Assembly: GCF_028649455.1 (NCBI RefSeq)
Contig: NZ_JAQSIO010000002.1
Location: forward strand, 620,001-684,000
DNA: 64,000 bases
From: Curvibacter microcysteis
GTDB lineage: Bacteria; Pseudomonadota; Gammaproteobacteria; Burkholderiales; Burkholderiaceae_C
Direction of reading: 5' to 3'
Of this stretch, positions 8,270 through 17,727 are shown piece after piece. Position 1 is the stretch's first letter. Every line of letters starts with the position of its first letter. The position numbers and the translations under genes are program-made. The notes below the pieces were generated by a model. That model worked only from the letters and a program-made list of their open reading frames with translations. It was not told the DNA's origin and made no database searches.

Positions 8270-8803
8270 ATGAAACACCTGCGCCCCCAGTCTTGGTTGC
8301 GGATGGGTCTGCTGCTGGCACTGGGTGTGCTGGTGCTGGCGTCGCTGAACACCTTGGTGCCCGCCACCCTGGCCGACCTGGCCACCGCCAAAGCCCGTGC
8401 CGAAATTACTCAATGGACGACCAGGGGCACCCGCTTGCCTCTGGCCGACATGGTGAAGTGGCGCGACAGCTTGTCTGAGGGCCTGGCCCACACCCCTGAT
8501 GACGCTTTGCTGCACAGCCAATTGGGCTTGCTGTTTGGCCATTACGCCGTTCAAGCCCGGGCGGTGCCCGATGTGTCACGCGACTTTTACAGTCAGGCTT
8601 ATCAGCGCTTTGACCGGGCCCTGATCTTGCGACCCATGTCTGCCGAGTTGGCTTTGAATGCTGCCGTCGCTGCCGAGGGCCGTGGTCAAGTCACCCAAAC
8701 AAAGCAGACTCGTGATTTGAGTTGCCGTGCCCGCAAGTACACATCTCCCTCGGTGAAACTGCCTGACAGGCTGCGTGCATTGCCAGACGGAGCTTGTTCT
8801 TAA
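8270..8803 (+). CDS. Hypothetical membrane-anchored protein of the polysaccharide operon
   Basis: The ATG at 8270 starts within a base of the phosphatase stop and gives 177 residues. A signal anchor (about residues 11-33) precedes a helical domain with TPR-like features (LHSQLGLLFGHYA, YQRFDRALILRPMSAELAL). After about residue 143 the sequence becomes irregular, basic and Cys-containing, which could mean the true end has been altered by a frameshift. No family was recognised. Comparable small tetratricopeptide-like proteins in polysaccharide operons are thought to help assembly, but that is only an analogy. Confidence 0.6.
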   Translation: MKHLRPQSWLRMGLLLALGVLVLASLNTLVPATLADLATAKARAEITQWTTRGTRLPLADMVKWRDSLSEGLAHTPDDALLHSQLGLLFGHYAVQARAVPDVSRDFYSQAYQRFDRALILRPMSAELALNAAVAAEGRGQVTQTKQTRDLSCRARKYTSPSVKLPDRLRALPDGACS

Positions 8804-8929
8804 CAGGCCCACCTGCTTTTTTGTTTAAGGCCTATGGCCTGCTGGTTAGTTGGAGTGTGCATGGCCAAAGAGGCTTTGCTGCTGCTGCTAAATCTTTGTA
8901 TTGATTCAAGCGCTATTGGAAAGAAAGTA

Positions 8930-10384
8930 ATGACCGTTTTGGTGCAACCCGTCATTTTGTGTGGTGGCTCTGGCAGCCGCTTGTGGCCTTTGTCGCGTGA
9001 GCATTACCCCAAGCAGCTGCTGAAGCTGGTGGGCCAACACACGCTCTTACAAGATACGGCGTTGCGGCTGGCTGGAGTGGGGCAGGGCGACGGCGCCACC
9101 TTGGTGGCCCCCATACTGGTGGGTAATGATGAGTACCGCTTTTTGCTGGCTGAGCAATTACGCACCGTGGGCGTGAAGCCAGCCGCCCTGGTGCTGGAGC
9201 CCATGGGCCGCAACACGGCCCCGGCTTTGACCTTAGGCGCATTGGCCGCACGGGCGGATGGCGCTGACCCCGTCATGGTGGTCATGCCGGCAGATCATGT
9301 GATTCAAGACGCTGCAGCCTTTCAAGCTGCAGTGGCTGCGGCTGTGCCGCTGGCCGAGGCTGGCAAGCTGGTGACTTTTGGCATCCAGGCGACGGCGCCT
9401 GAAACCGGTTACGGCTACATCCGCCGTGGTGCGGCCCTTGCGGGTAGCACCGGCTTTGCCGTGGCCGAATTTGTCGAGAAGCCCAATGCTGAAACTGCCC
9501 AGGCTTACCTGGACAGTGGTGAATTCTTTTGGAACGGCGGCATTTTTGTCATCAAGGCTTCTGTGTGGCTGGCAAAGATGCAGCAACTGCAAGCGGCCAT
9601 GCACAGCGCCTGTCAAGCCGCGTTTGATGCCCGCCAGGCCGATGCCGACTTTGTGCGCCCTGATAAGGCTGCCTTTGCCACGTCACCGTCCGACTCGATT
9701 GACTATGCCGTGATGGAACGCTTGGCCAGCGCCGCGCACAACACGGGTGAAGTTGCAGTGGTGCCCCTGGCGGCCAACTGGTCGGACGTGGGCGCGTGGA
9801 GTGCGGTGTGGGACATCAGCCCCAAAAACGAACAAGGTAACGCCCTGGTGGGTGACGCCCTGGCCATCGACACCAAGAACAGCTTGGTCATGGCCCATTC
9901 ACGCTTGGTGGCTTGCGTGGGCTTGGACGATGTCGTGGTGGTTGAAACGGCAGACGCTGTGCTGGTGGCCAGCAAAGCCCACATCCAAAAGGTGAAAGAC
10001 GTGGTGACCCAGTTGAAGGCCAAGGGCCGGGCTGAAGCCAGCAGCAGCCGCAAGGTGCACCGCCCCTGGGGTTGGTACGACAGCGTGGACATGGGAGAGC
10101 GCTTTCAGGTCAAGCGCATTGTGGTCAAGCCGGGCGCGAGCTTGTCTTTGCAAATGCACCACCACCGTGCTGAACACTGGATTGTGGTGCAGGGTACGGC
10201 CCGCGTCACCCGTGGGAGTGAGGTGTATTTGGTGGCGGAGAACCAGTCCACCTACATCCCCCTGGGTGAAAAGCACCGACTGGACAACCCCGGCAAGCTG
10301 CCCCTGGAGATGATTGAGGTGCAGTCCGGTACTTATTTGGGTGAAGACGACATCGTGCGATTTGAGGATGTTTATGGCAGGTAG
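8930..10384 (+). CDS. manC: Mannose-1-phosphate guanylyltransferase / mannose-6-phosphate isomerase
   Basis: A bifunctional type-II PMI/GMP enzyme of 484 residues. The N-terminal nucleotidyltransferase has the signature VILCGGSGSRLWPLSREHYPKQ and FVEKP. The C-terminal cupin isomerase has RPWGWYDSVDMGERFQVKRI and the QMHHHRAEHW metal motif. It converts fructose-6-phosphate to mannose-6-phosphate and makes GDP-mannose from mannose-1-phosphate, feeding gmd/fcl downstream and possibly mannosyl transfer. The frame is open from 8834, but the 8930 ATG is preceded by GGAAAG and matches the normal family start. It is separated from the previous gene by about 125 bases and may have its own promoter. 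Confidence 0.95.
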   Translation: MTVLVQPVILCGGSGSRLWPLSREHYPKQLLKLVGQHTLLQDTALRLAGVGQGDGATLVAPILVGNDEYRFLLAEQLRTVGVKPAALVLEPMGRNTAPALTLGALAARADGADPVMVVMPADHVIQDAAAFQAAVAAAVPLAEAGKLVTFGIQATAPETGYGYIRRGAALAGSTGFAVAEFVEKPNAETAQAYLDSGEFFWNGGIFVIKASVWLAKMQQLQAAMHSACQAAFDARQADADFVRPDKAAFATSPSDSIDYAVMERLASAAHNTGEVAVVPLAANWSDVGAWSAVWDISPKNEQGNALVGDALAIDTKNSLVMAHSRLVACVGLDDVVVVETADAVLVASKAHIQKVKDVVTQLKAKGRAEASSSRKVHRPWGWYDSVDMGERFQVKRIVVKPGASLSLQMHHHRAEHWIVVQGTARVTRGSEVYLVAENQSTYIPLGEKHRLDNPGKLPLEMIEVQSGTYLGEDDIVRFEDVYGR

Positions 10385-10454
10385 CCAAGACCGCAGTCGC
10401 ATCACTCTGTAGCGTGAATCAGGTTTTAAGAATAATTTGGATAGGGAGGGATTT

Positions 10455-11816
10455 TTGGCTACTTTTTCAATGCGCAGCTCTAGCTCGCTCATGCGCTTTG
10501 GTGTGCATGTGGTGGACTGGTTTGCTTTTGCTGGGGCAGGTTTGGCCGCCTATGTTTGGCGCTTTGAAGCGGCGGACCTGCCACCCCCGCAAATCTATGC
10601 CTTGCTGATTGTGCAGATGGCCACCCTCATGCTGCTGGTGTCATCTGCCATCTACCGCAATTGGCGTGGTGGCAAGTTCAAGGCCATGTTGGGCCGGGTG
10701 GGCCTGGCCTGGGCCATCACCTGGGCCCTGTTGATGACCTGGTTGGTGTTGACCAAGAGCAGCGCCGACTTTTCTCGCATTTGGCTGCTGTCTTGGGCAG
10801 CGCTTTCTCTTGGAATTTCTTGGGTTGCCCGCCTAGCCTTGTTTTTGACCATGGCTTGGCTGCGTGGCCAGCAAGTCAACCACATGCGTGTTCTGCTGGT
10901 AGGGCGGGGCGGGCCAGTGGCGGCCATTCGGCGCCGTGTCAAAACATCCAATTGGACGGGCTATGACCTGGTGGGTGTGGTCGGGGTGGATGACATCAAG
11001 GGTCTTCAATATTCACTGGGGCAGTTGGACCCTGATGAAGTTTGGATTTGCCCTTCTGCCAATGACATGAATGCTATTCAGCCTGTGCTGAATGAGCTGA
11101 GGCACAGCACTGCCAACATCCGTTTGGTACCCGATATGGGTGCATTTCAACTGGTGAACAACGGTCTTACAGTTGTGTTGGGCATGCCTATGCTGGATAT
11201 ATCCAGCTCACCCATGTCTGGTATTAACCTTGTTTTGAAATGGTTGGAAGACCGGATTGTTGGTTTTTTGATTTTGGTCTTGATCTCACCTGTTTTGCTG
11301 GCTGTGGCCTTGGCGGTCAAGTTGACCAGCAAGGGACCAGTTATCTTCAAGCAGGAGCGCCATGGCTGGAATGGCGAGACCATTGAGGTTTATAAATTCA
11401 GAAGCATGTATGTGCATGATGAACATACAGGGCAGGTGACCCAGGCTAAAAAAGGTGATTCCCGTATTACCCCTTTAGGTGCCTTTTTGCGCAGCAGCAG
11501 TTTGGACGAACTGCCCCAGTTTGTGAATGTGCTGCAAGGGCGAATGAGCATTGTGGGCCCCCGTCCGCATGCAGTGGCCCATAACTTGCAGTACCGAGAA
11601 TTGATTCCTCGCTATATGCTGCGGCATAAGGTGAAGCCAGGTATTACTGGATGGGCGCAGATCAATGGGTTGAGAGGGGAAACTGACACCGTTGATAAAA
11701 TGGAGGCTAGAATTCAAGCTGATCTTTATTATATAGAGAATTGGTCGGTTTGGTTTGATGCAAAAATAATTTTCCTGACTGTTTTTAAAGGCTTTTTTAA
11801 TCGCAATGCATATTAA
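10455..11816 (+). CDS. wcaJ: WcaJ-type undecaprenyl-phosphate sugar phosphotransferase
   Basis: A polyisoprenyl-phosphate hexose-1-phosphate transferase that loads the first sugar, probably glucose, onto the lipid carrier. Several N-terminal membrane helices (about residues 20-140) are followed by a nucleotide-binding-like domain, a further helix and the bacterial sugar transferase domain: FKQERHGWNGETIEVYKFRS, RSSSLDELPQFVNVLQG, VGPRPHAVAHN and KPGITGWAQINGLRGET. The start is taken as TTG 10455 because GGGAGGG (10444-10450) lies at workable spacing. An ATG at 10470 lies too far from it, and an upstream TTG at 10437 overlaps no ribosome site. It is the last GC-rich gene before the AT-rich block. 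Confidence 0.9.
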   Translation: MATFSMRSSSSLMRFGVHVVDWFAFAGAGLAAYVWRFEAADLPPPQIYALLIVQMATLMLLVSSAIYRNWRGGKFKAMLGRVGLAWAITWALLMTWLVLTKSSADFSRIWLLSWAALSLGISWVARLALFLTMAWLRGQQVNHMRVLLVGRGGPVAAIRRRVKTSNWTGYDLVGVVGVDDIKGLQYSLGQLDPDEVWICPSANDMNAIQPVLNELRHSTANIRLVPDMGAFQLVNNGLTVVLGMPMLDISSSPMSGINLVLKWLEDRIVGFLILVLISPVLLAVALAVKLTSKGPVIFKQERHGWNGETIEVYKFRSMYVHDEHTGQVTQAKKGDSRITPLGAFLRSSSLDELPQFVNVLQGRMSIVGPRPHAVAHNLQYRELIPRYMLRHKVKPGITGWAQINGLRGETDTVDKMEARIQADLYYIENWSVWFDAKIIFLTVFKGFFNRNAY

Positions 11817-11841
11817 CCTAATAATCAATAGTGGATTTTGA

Positions 11842-13311
11842 ATGATTGGCTTTGCAAGTATACTCTCTGTTCTTCAGAATTTAGTTGCGGCTATTACTGT
11901 ATTTATACTATATCGATTTTTAATTGATAACGTCGGTGCGGCACAGGTAGGAATATGGTCTATTGTTGTTGCGAGTACAGCAGTCGCTAAGCTTGGTGAC
12001 CTAGGATTTTCTGGCGGCGTGGTTAATTTTGTTTCGAGGTATTTTTTTAAAGGCCAACGACATGATGCCGCTGTGGTCATCCAAACTGCTCTGCTCACGA
12101 CAATTTTTCTGACAGGCCTTTTGTTGGTCTGCGCTTATCCTTTATTTAACTATGCACTCCCCTTTTTCATAGTTAAAGAAAGTGATGTCGAGATTGCAAA
12201 AAAGATTCTTCCAGTTGCACTGACGAACTTGTGGCTCGGTTCCGCAGTGTCTTGCGTTCAATCTGGATTAGATGCTTGCAATGAAATAATTAAGCGAAAT
12301 ATCGTAGCCATATCTTCAAACCTTGTGCTCCTCGGGGCTTCTTTATTTTTTATTCCAACTGACGGGATACATGGAGCAGCAATCGCTCAGCTAATCCAGA
12401 CCTTATATCTTCTATTGGTTAGTTGGATTATTTTGAGACGGATTCTATCGTTGCCATGGTTTCCATTTGTTTGGAGTTTCTCTAAGTTTAAGGAAATGTT
12501 TTTATTTTCCTTTGCCTTTCAGTTTAATTCCTTGTTGGGTTTGTTTTTTGATCCATTTATAAAGTTAGCACTTAGCAGGTTTGGGGATTTGTCTTCGGTT
12601 GCATATTATGAAATGTGTGGCCAATTAATTTCAAAAGTGCGCTCCCTTATTGTGTCGGCCAATCAAGTTTTAACACCCAAGGTTGCCGCAATTTCGGTCG
12701 ATGATAAGACGGGTCTTGGGGCTTTCTATCAGCAAGTATTTAGCATTCATTGCTATTTCTATCTTCCAATATTTACGGTATTGGTTGCGAGTTTTTATAT
12801 ATTTTCATATTTACTCACGGGTGCCTACAGCGAGCGGTTCATTATTTTTGGAATGATCCTCTCCTTTGGTTGGTTTGTTAATGGGTTTAATATACCCGCA
12901 TATTTTTTCTACTTGGGGGTAGGGCGCATGCGATGGAATATATTATCCCAGTTGATTAATTCGATATCATGTGTTGTTTTTTGCATGGTTCTAGGGCATT
13001 TTTTTGGTGGCTACGGCGTTATTTGCGCCGTGACGGTCTCCCTATTGATGGGAAGTTGGATACCTATTTGGGCATTGCACGTTGATTATTCAATATATTG
13101 GAAGCCGCTATTTTTTAACCAGATACTATTTGGTTTTTTGGGGTTCTTAGTAGTTTTTGTTGGGTTGCTTTCTCTGCATGAGTATTTTCATTTGCCCAAT
13201 AAATTTATATGGATTTTTATTGCGCTGGTATATTCTTTTGTTGGAATCGCATTTTTGGCGGACCAGCGATTTAAATTGTTTTTAATAAATATTTTTCGAG
13301 GTGATCGATGA
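11842..13311 (+). CDS. Wzx-type polysaccharide flippase
   Basis: A 489-residue integral membrane protein with about 12-14 hydrophobic helices, characteristic of the PST/MATE-like flippases that turn undecaprenyl-linked repeat units to the periplasmic face. The N-terminus (FASILSVLQNLVAAITVFIL) and the conserved region DLGFSGGVVNFVSRYF match the family. Base composition and codon use turn AT-rich here, unlike the genes before it, which supports separate acquisition. Its stop overlaps the next gene's start by four bases. Confidence 0.85.
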   Translation: MIGFASILSVLQNLVAAITVFILYRFLIDNVGAAQVGIWSIVVASTAVAKLGDLGFSGGVVNFVSRYFFKGQRHDAAVVIQTALLTTIFLTGLLLVCAYPLFNYALPFFIVKESDVEIAKKILPVALTNLWLGSAVSCVQSGLDACNEIIKRNIVAISSNLVLLGASLFFIPTDGIHGAAIAQLIQTLYLLLVSWIILRRILSLPWFPFVWSFSKFKEMFLFSFAFQFNSLLGLFFDPFIKLALSRFGDLSSVAYYEMCGQLISKVRSLIVSANQVLTPKVAAISVDDKTGLGAFYQQVFSIHCYFYLPIFTVLVASFYIFSYLLTGAYSERFIIFGMILSFGWFVNGFNIPAYFFYLGVGRMRWNILSQLINSISCVVFCMVLGHFFGGYGVICAVTVSLLMGSWIPIWALHVDYSIYWKPLFFNQILFGFLGFLVVFVGLLSLHEYFHLPNKFIWIFIALVYSFVGIAFLADQRFKLFLINIFRGDR

Positions 13312-14153
13312 GTTCTAAAACTTATGATTTCTCTGTTATTGTTGCGATTTATAATGGTGTTTCGACAGTGCGTGAGTGTCTGGCTAGTATAGTTTCGCAG
13401 GAAAATGTCTCAGTGCAGTTGATTGTTATTGATGGTGCTTCGACCGATGGAACCATTGAGGTGCTTTCTGAGTTTTCTAATGATATAAGTCACTTTGTGA
13501 GTGAAAAGGATTCAGGAATATACGACGCTTGGAATAAAGGCTTAAAGGTCATTGATTCTGAATGGGTGATTTTTCTTGGTTGTGATGATTACTTCTGGCG
13601 TTCCAATGTGCTTGCTGAAGTACAACCGTTACTTTATTCCTCTTCAAAAGAAATTCCTATTATCTATGGCTCGGTGTGCGTCGTTAATTCACGCAAAGAT
13701 TATTTGTATAGCATTGGTGCGCCCTGGTCAATTTTAAAGCAGACATTCTACAAAATGATGTGCCTCCCACATCCCGCAACATTTCACCGAAGTACGTTAT
13801 TTAAAGATGTTGGTTTGTTTGATTCGAGTTTTAAGATAGCAGGTGATTATGATTTTTTATTAAGAGCATTGGGTTCTAAGGATGCGCTGTATATTGGCGG
13901 TGAGCCTATTGTAGGTATGCGGCACGGTGGAATGAGTAGTAGCCCTCGAAATGCATTAAAAGGCCTTTCGGAAATTTATATGGCGAGATACAAGAATGGA
14001 CTGAAGGACTTTAGCCTTCCGCTTTTCCTTTTTAAAATAAGAATATATCTTCGGTATTTTTTGGGCCTGCTATTTAGCCAAAAGTTTTGTAATATCGCGT
14101 ATGATTTTGGGCGCAAATTGCGTGGCTTGCCACCTTTGTGGACGAAAGTATGA
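13308..14153 (+). CDS. Family 2 glycosyltransferase
   Basis: This 281-residue protein carries a GT-A fold: FSVIVAIYNGVSTVRECLAS at the start, VIDGASTDGT, the KDSGIYDAWNKGL motif and a metal-binding FLGCDDYF (about residues 84-91). It resembles WcaA/WcaE-like transferases that add one sugar to the lipid-linked repeat unit. Acceptor and donor cannot be deduced; GDP-fucose is a possible donor given gmd and fcl. It is AT-rich, coupled by ATGA overlaps to both neighbours. Confidence 0.85.
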   Translation: MSSKTYDFSVIVAIYNGVSTVRECLASIVSQENVSVQLIVIDGASTDGTIEVLSEFSNDISHFVSEKDSGIYDAWNKGLKVIDSEWVIFLGCDDYFWRSNVLAEVQPLLYSSSKEIPIIYGSVCVVNSRKDYLYSIGAPWSILKQTFYKMMCLPHPATFHRSTLFKDVGLFDSSFKIAGDYDFLLRALGSKDALYIGGEPIVGMRHGGMSSSPRNALKGLSEIYMARYKNGLKDFSLPLFLFKIRIYLRYFLGLLFSQKFCNIAYDFGRKLRGLPPLWTKV

Positions 14154-15400
14154 TTTATATAAACTATGAGAATAAGCGTATTGCATTATTCTATTCTTGC
14201 CTAGGGCTTTTTTTGTTTATGATTTCATATTTTGATGATTTGGAATTATTTGGGCAAAAATTTGGAGTTCTATGGAAGTCCTTTCTGGTGCTATTTTTTT
14301 TGACGGATATTATTCTTAGGAAATCCTATATTTGGTCGTTTCAGTTTGTTCTTGGCATTGCATTTGGGGTCAAGTCACTCATATATTTTTATCATAGCTT
14401 TGCATATTTTTTATATGATTTTGTTGAGGTTTTTAAATTTTTAAGCTTACCTCTAGCAATTGAATTTTTCCGTTCGAAAACGTTCTCGCCAAAGATGTTT
14501 GATGCTTTTCGAACTTTCGTTCCGATATGGATATTGCTTTCTTGTATTCCATTTTTGCTTGGGTTGTCGCCGTATGAGGTTAAGGAATTCCAGTCCTTAG
14601 ATATCTATGGTTATGATGAGCTTTTTAGTTTTTCTGGTATTTTTAGTAACCCCCACAATGCGGCCGTATCGGTTGCTGTTGCATTGGTTTTTGTGGTTCA
14701 TTTTGTTTTGAATGAAAAGATTCGACTTTCGATCGGATGCTTGCTTGCTTTTATCGGAATGACAGTTTTGTATAAAACTTATGCACGTACTGGTTGGATC
14801 TGTTTTGTAGTTGGGTTAAATGTCTATCTTTTTCTATTTTTTCCTTTTCAAAAGTTTCTTAAATATTTTATGGGCTTAGGTTTAGTAGGTCTATTGGGCT
14901 TTCTTGTCGCGTTTGAGACTTCGGATTTATTTAGAATGCGAATCACCGGGACAAATTTGTATGAGCAAGAACAATCATTTAACCAGCTCGGGTCAGGTCG
15001 ATTTGATTTTTGGCGGCATGCGCTGGAGGGGCCTTTCTCTGAAGGTATTCCCGGATTTTTGTTTGGAATTGGGCTGGGGTATGCTAAGGACTTAATGGAG
15101 CAGGCAGTTGGGCTGCATATTTTTTCGCACAACGGATTTCTTGATGCATATCAAACAAGCGGATTAATCGGTTTAATTTTTTATCTATTTTATTGTTTTG
15201 CGTTGTATTTATTTGTGCGTGCCAGTCCATCTCGAGACTCCACGAGAATTTTGGCAATATCTATGTTTTTCTTTTTTCTGATACTTCAGTTGTTTCAAGG
15301 TGGGGTGTTTTTCTGGTTTAATATTTTGTTTGGGATAATATTTGCCTCTGTTAAGTATCCGAGATCGGATTCTTGCTATCGGCGTGAAATTGGAGGTTAG
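14150..15400 (+). CDS. Wzy-like polysaccharide polymerase
   Basis: A 416-residue membrane protein with roughly ten helices and a large periplasmic loop containing GSGRFDFWRHALEG, a hallmark of the O-antigen ligase/polymerase fold. Its place between flippase and glycosyltransferases argues for the polymerase (Wzy) that joins repeat units. The ATG at 14150 overlaps the preceding stop. Sequence is strongly AT-rich. Distinction between polymerase and ligase rests on context alone. Confidence 0.75.
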   Translation: MIYINYENKRIALFYSCLGLFLFMISYFDDLELFGQKFGVLWKSFLVLFFLTDIILRKSYIWSFQFVLGIAFGVKSLIYFYHSFAYFLYDFVEVFKFLSLPLAIEFFRSKTFSPKMFDAFRTFVPIWILLSCIPFLLGLSPYEVKEFQSLDIYGYDELFSFSGIFSNPHNAAVSVAVALVFVVHFVLNEKIRLSIGCLLAFIGMTVLYKTYARTGWICFVVGLNVYLFLFFPFQKFLKYFMGLGLVGLLGFLVAFETSDLFRMRITGTNLYEQEQSFNQLGSGRFDFWRHALEGPFSEGIPGFLFGIGLGYAKDLMEQAVGLHIFSHNGFLDAYQTSGLIGLIFYLFYCFALYLFVRASPSRDSTRILAISMFFFFLILQLFQGGVFFWFNILFGIIFASVKYPRSDSCYRREIGG

Positions 15401-15895
15401 ATGTTTTCTGAATTACGAGCTGATCTAGTTGCGAACCGCGGTAACACCAAGGGACTTCTTGTAGTTGCTTTGTATCGTATCTGTCGTGGAACTTTAGCCC
15501 TTCCGCGAATTGTGTCCTTGTTTTTATTGCCTTGTAGAGTATTTTATAAAATTCTCACGAGCTATGTTATGGGTATTGATTTACCACTGGCGGTGAAGGC
15601 CGGGCCAGGTCTAAGGATTTATCACGGATTTGGGTTAGTTGTACATCCTTCAGTTGTAATCGGCTCCAATTGTATTCTGCGTCATGGAGTTACAATTGGC
15701 GAACGCGCTACGGATGGCAACAATGTCCCCTCAATTCACGACCATGTCGATTTCGGATGCGGCTGCTCCATACTTGGAGATATTGTTATTGGCTGTGGTG
15801 TAACAATCGGAGCCAATGCTGTTGTTCTAAGTAGTTTGCCGCCTTATTCAGTAGCGGTTGGTATTCCGGCTAAAGTTGTAGGAATTAAGTCATGA
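15401..15895 (+). CDS. Hexapeptide-repeat acetyltransferase (WcaB/serine-acetyltransferase-like)
   Basis: A 164-residue protein with left-handed beta-helix hexapeptides: LRIYHGFGLVVHPSVVIGSN, CILRHGVTIGE and IVIGCGVTIGANAVVLSSLP, ending with the usual VAVGIPAKVVG. The HGFG and HGVTIG parts are typical of the serine O-acetyltransferase/WcaB branch. In this setting it most likely adds O-acetyl groups to the repeat unit. It begins directly after the polymerase stop and overlaps the next gene by four bases. Confidence 0.85.
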   Translation: MFSELRADLVANRGNTKGLLVVALYRICRGTLALPRIVSLFLLPCRVFYKILTSYVMGIDLPLAVKAGPGLRIYHGFGLVVHPSVVIGSNCILRHGVTIGERATDGNNVPSIHDHVDFGCGCSILGDIVIGCGVTIGANAVVLSSLPPYSVAVGIPAKVVGIKS

Positions 15896-16962
15896 CTAAA
15901 ATTCTAATTACATCTCCATCCCTTGAGGTTAATAAGAACGTTAGTGGTATAGCTGCGCTTGTTCGTCCTTTGGTTTCTACGCGTCCAACAACTTTTTTCC
16001 ATTTGAATGTTGGCACGCCTGATAGTGCTAAGTCGATAGGCTCAAGGATTTTCTATGCGACTGTATCTATGTCGAAGCTTCTGCGTTTTCGTTTTTCTTC
16101 GGGCAGAAAAATATTTCATCTTAATACTTCAGCTGACACGCCTGCAGTAGTTAGGGATTTTTTGCTGTTTTTAATTGCCAAGTTACTTTTTTTAAAAGTG
16201 GTTGTTCATTATCACGGTGGAAAATGGTTAACTACTACGCCTGTTCCTTTTTTTATAAGGAAAATGATTTATTTCATGATAAATTATTCTGCGCGTTGTA
16301 TCGTTCTCGGTCCGCAGGAGTCGCAGCATATTAAGAAAACATTCTCCAGAAGGCCGTTAATTGAGTTGCCTAATTTTGTTGGTGAGGATTACTTTCAATC
16401 CACCAAGGCTGTTAATCTGGAAATAGGTGGGGTTAATATTATATTTCTCGGTAGATTTGTTGAAAGTAAATCAGTTGATATAATCCCGGATCTTTGGAGT
16501 AAAATAATTTCCCGATATCCGGGTAGTCATTTATTTTTATGTGGTGATGGTCCATTGCGATTAAGTGTGCTGTCGCATTTGGAAGAATTATCTACAGGGG
16601 GATGGACTTACTGTGGTGTTGTGCAAGGTCAAGAGAAGATAGCACTTTTGCGAAATGCCGATATATTTATATTGCCATCACGATCTGGGGAGGGTATGCC
16701 GATTGCAATGCTGGAGGCAATGGCATCACGCCTTATTCCAGTGGTTACTGACTTGGGTGCAATATCCAGCGTTGTCAATGATGCTGTAAATGGTTTTATT
16801 GCACGTCCAGGCGATGTGGATGATTTTTTTGCATGTATGCTTCGCGCGTACGAATCCATGACTTCGTATCCTGATATTTCCGATCATGCCTTTGTTACTG
16901 CCAACGACTATAGATTTGATTTGTATCTTGATCGATTGGAACTAATTTATGGGTCTATTTGA
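15892..16962 (+). CDS. Family 4 glycosyltransferase
   Basis: This 356-residue GT-B enzyme shows the C-terminal family-4 pattern: IFLGRFVESKSVDIIPDLWS, LFLCGDGPLR, LRNADIFILPSRSGEGMPIA and MLEAMASRLIPVVTDLGAIS, with the E-x7-E catalytic region around residues 265-275. It should transfer a sugar from a nucleotide donor with retention of configuration. Linkage and donor are unknown. It is AT-rich and translationally coupled to the acetyltransferase. Confidence 0.88.
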   Translation: MTKILITSPSLEVNKNVSGIAALVRPLVSTRPTTFFHLNVGTPDSAKSIGSRIFYATVSMSKLLRFRFSSGRKIFHLNTSADTPAVVRDFLLFLIAKLLFLKVVVHYHGGKWLTTTPVPFFIRKMIYFMINYSARCIVLGPQESQHIKKTFSRRPLIELPNFVGEDYFQSTKAVNLEIGGVNIIFLGRFVESKSVDIIPDLWSKIISRYPGSHLFLCGDGPLRLSVLSHLEELSTGGWTYCGVVQGQEKIALLRNADIFILPSRSGEGMPIAMLEAMASRLIPVVTDLGAISSVVNDAVNGFIARPGDVDDFFACMLRAYESMTSYPDISDHAFVTANDYRFDLYLDRLELIYGSI

Positions 16963-16971
16963 GGTGAGGCG

Positions 16972-17727
16972 ATGAAGAAAATTTCTGTTATAGGTATGGG
17001 GGTAAGCCCTGTCACGGCTGAGTCTCTTGCAGAACTTGTTTGTAATTGGGTGAAATCTGCTAATTTTGGGCGCTATGTTGTTTTTGCCAATGCACATGTA
17101 CTTGTTACTGGTAACCAAGCTCCAGATTTTAGCAAGGTACTAGAAGCTGCTGATATCGTGGCACCCGATGGGTTTCCAGTCGCTTGGATGTTAAGGCGAT
17201 TGGGAAGTCCGAATCAGAGTCGAGTGCCTGGGCCCGATTTTATGAATCTGCTCTTTCGCAGGGCGGAGCAGTTGGGTATAAGTGTATTCTTTTATGGCTC
17301 GCATAACTCTACTCTTGATAAGTTGAAGTTGAATTTATGTCGGTCATTTCCTGGCTTGAACATATCAGGTGTTTACTCTCCGCCATTTAGTGCCATCTCT
17401 TCTTTAGAGAATAAAAAAATTATTGATCATATTAATTCTCTTGGGCCTGGTATTATTTTTGTTGGCTTGGGGTGTCCTAAGCAGGAATACTGGATGTTTA
17501 ATAATGCAAATAAATTAAATTCTGTATTGTTGGGTGTTGGTGCCGGTTTTGATTTTCATGCGGGTACATTACGACGTGCTCCTGAATGGATGGGACGTAT
17601 TGGTATGGAGTGGATTTATCGATTGGTGAGTGAGCCTAAGCGGCTGTTTTTTAGATATTTGGTCACTAATACAGTTTTTGTTTTTAAGGCGGCTGGACAG
17701 CTCTTTCGTCGTGATTCATCTCATTGA
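16972..17727 (+). CDS. WecG/TagA/CpsF family (GT26) glycosyltransferase
   Basis: A 251-residue transferase with the GT26 motifs: FANAHVLVTGNQAPDF, ADIVAPDGFPVAWMLRRLG, IIFVGLGCPKQEYWM and VGAGFDFHAGTLRRAPEWMG. Members add a sugar such as ManNAcA or glucose to lipid-linked intermediates at the membrane. A GAGGTGAGG ribosome site precedes the ATG. It is the last intact gene of the AT-rich block; downstream lies decayed insertion-sequence DNA, so further glycan genes may have been lost here. Confidence 0.88.
   Translation: MKKISVIGMGVSPVTAESLAELVCNWVKSANFGRYVVFANAHVLVTGNQAPDFSKVLEAADIVAPDGFPVAWMLRRLGSPNQSRVPGPDFMNLLFRRAEQLGISVFFYGSHNSTLDKLKLNLCRSFPGLNISGVYSPPFSAISSLENKKIIDHINSLGPGIIFVGLGCPKQEYWMFNNANKLNSVLLGVGAGFDFHAGTLRRAPEWMGRIGMEWIYRLVSEPKRLFFRYLVTNTVFVFKAAGQLFRRDSSH

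Noticed and set aside
8803-8845. Terminator-like CAGG-CCCA-CCTG followed by T residues after the gene ending at 8803
   Set aside because: The stem has only four base pairs; too weak to call.
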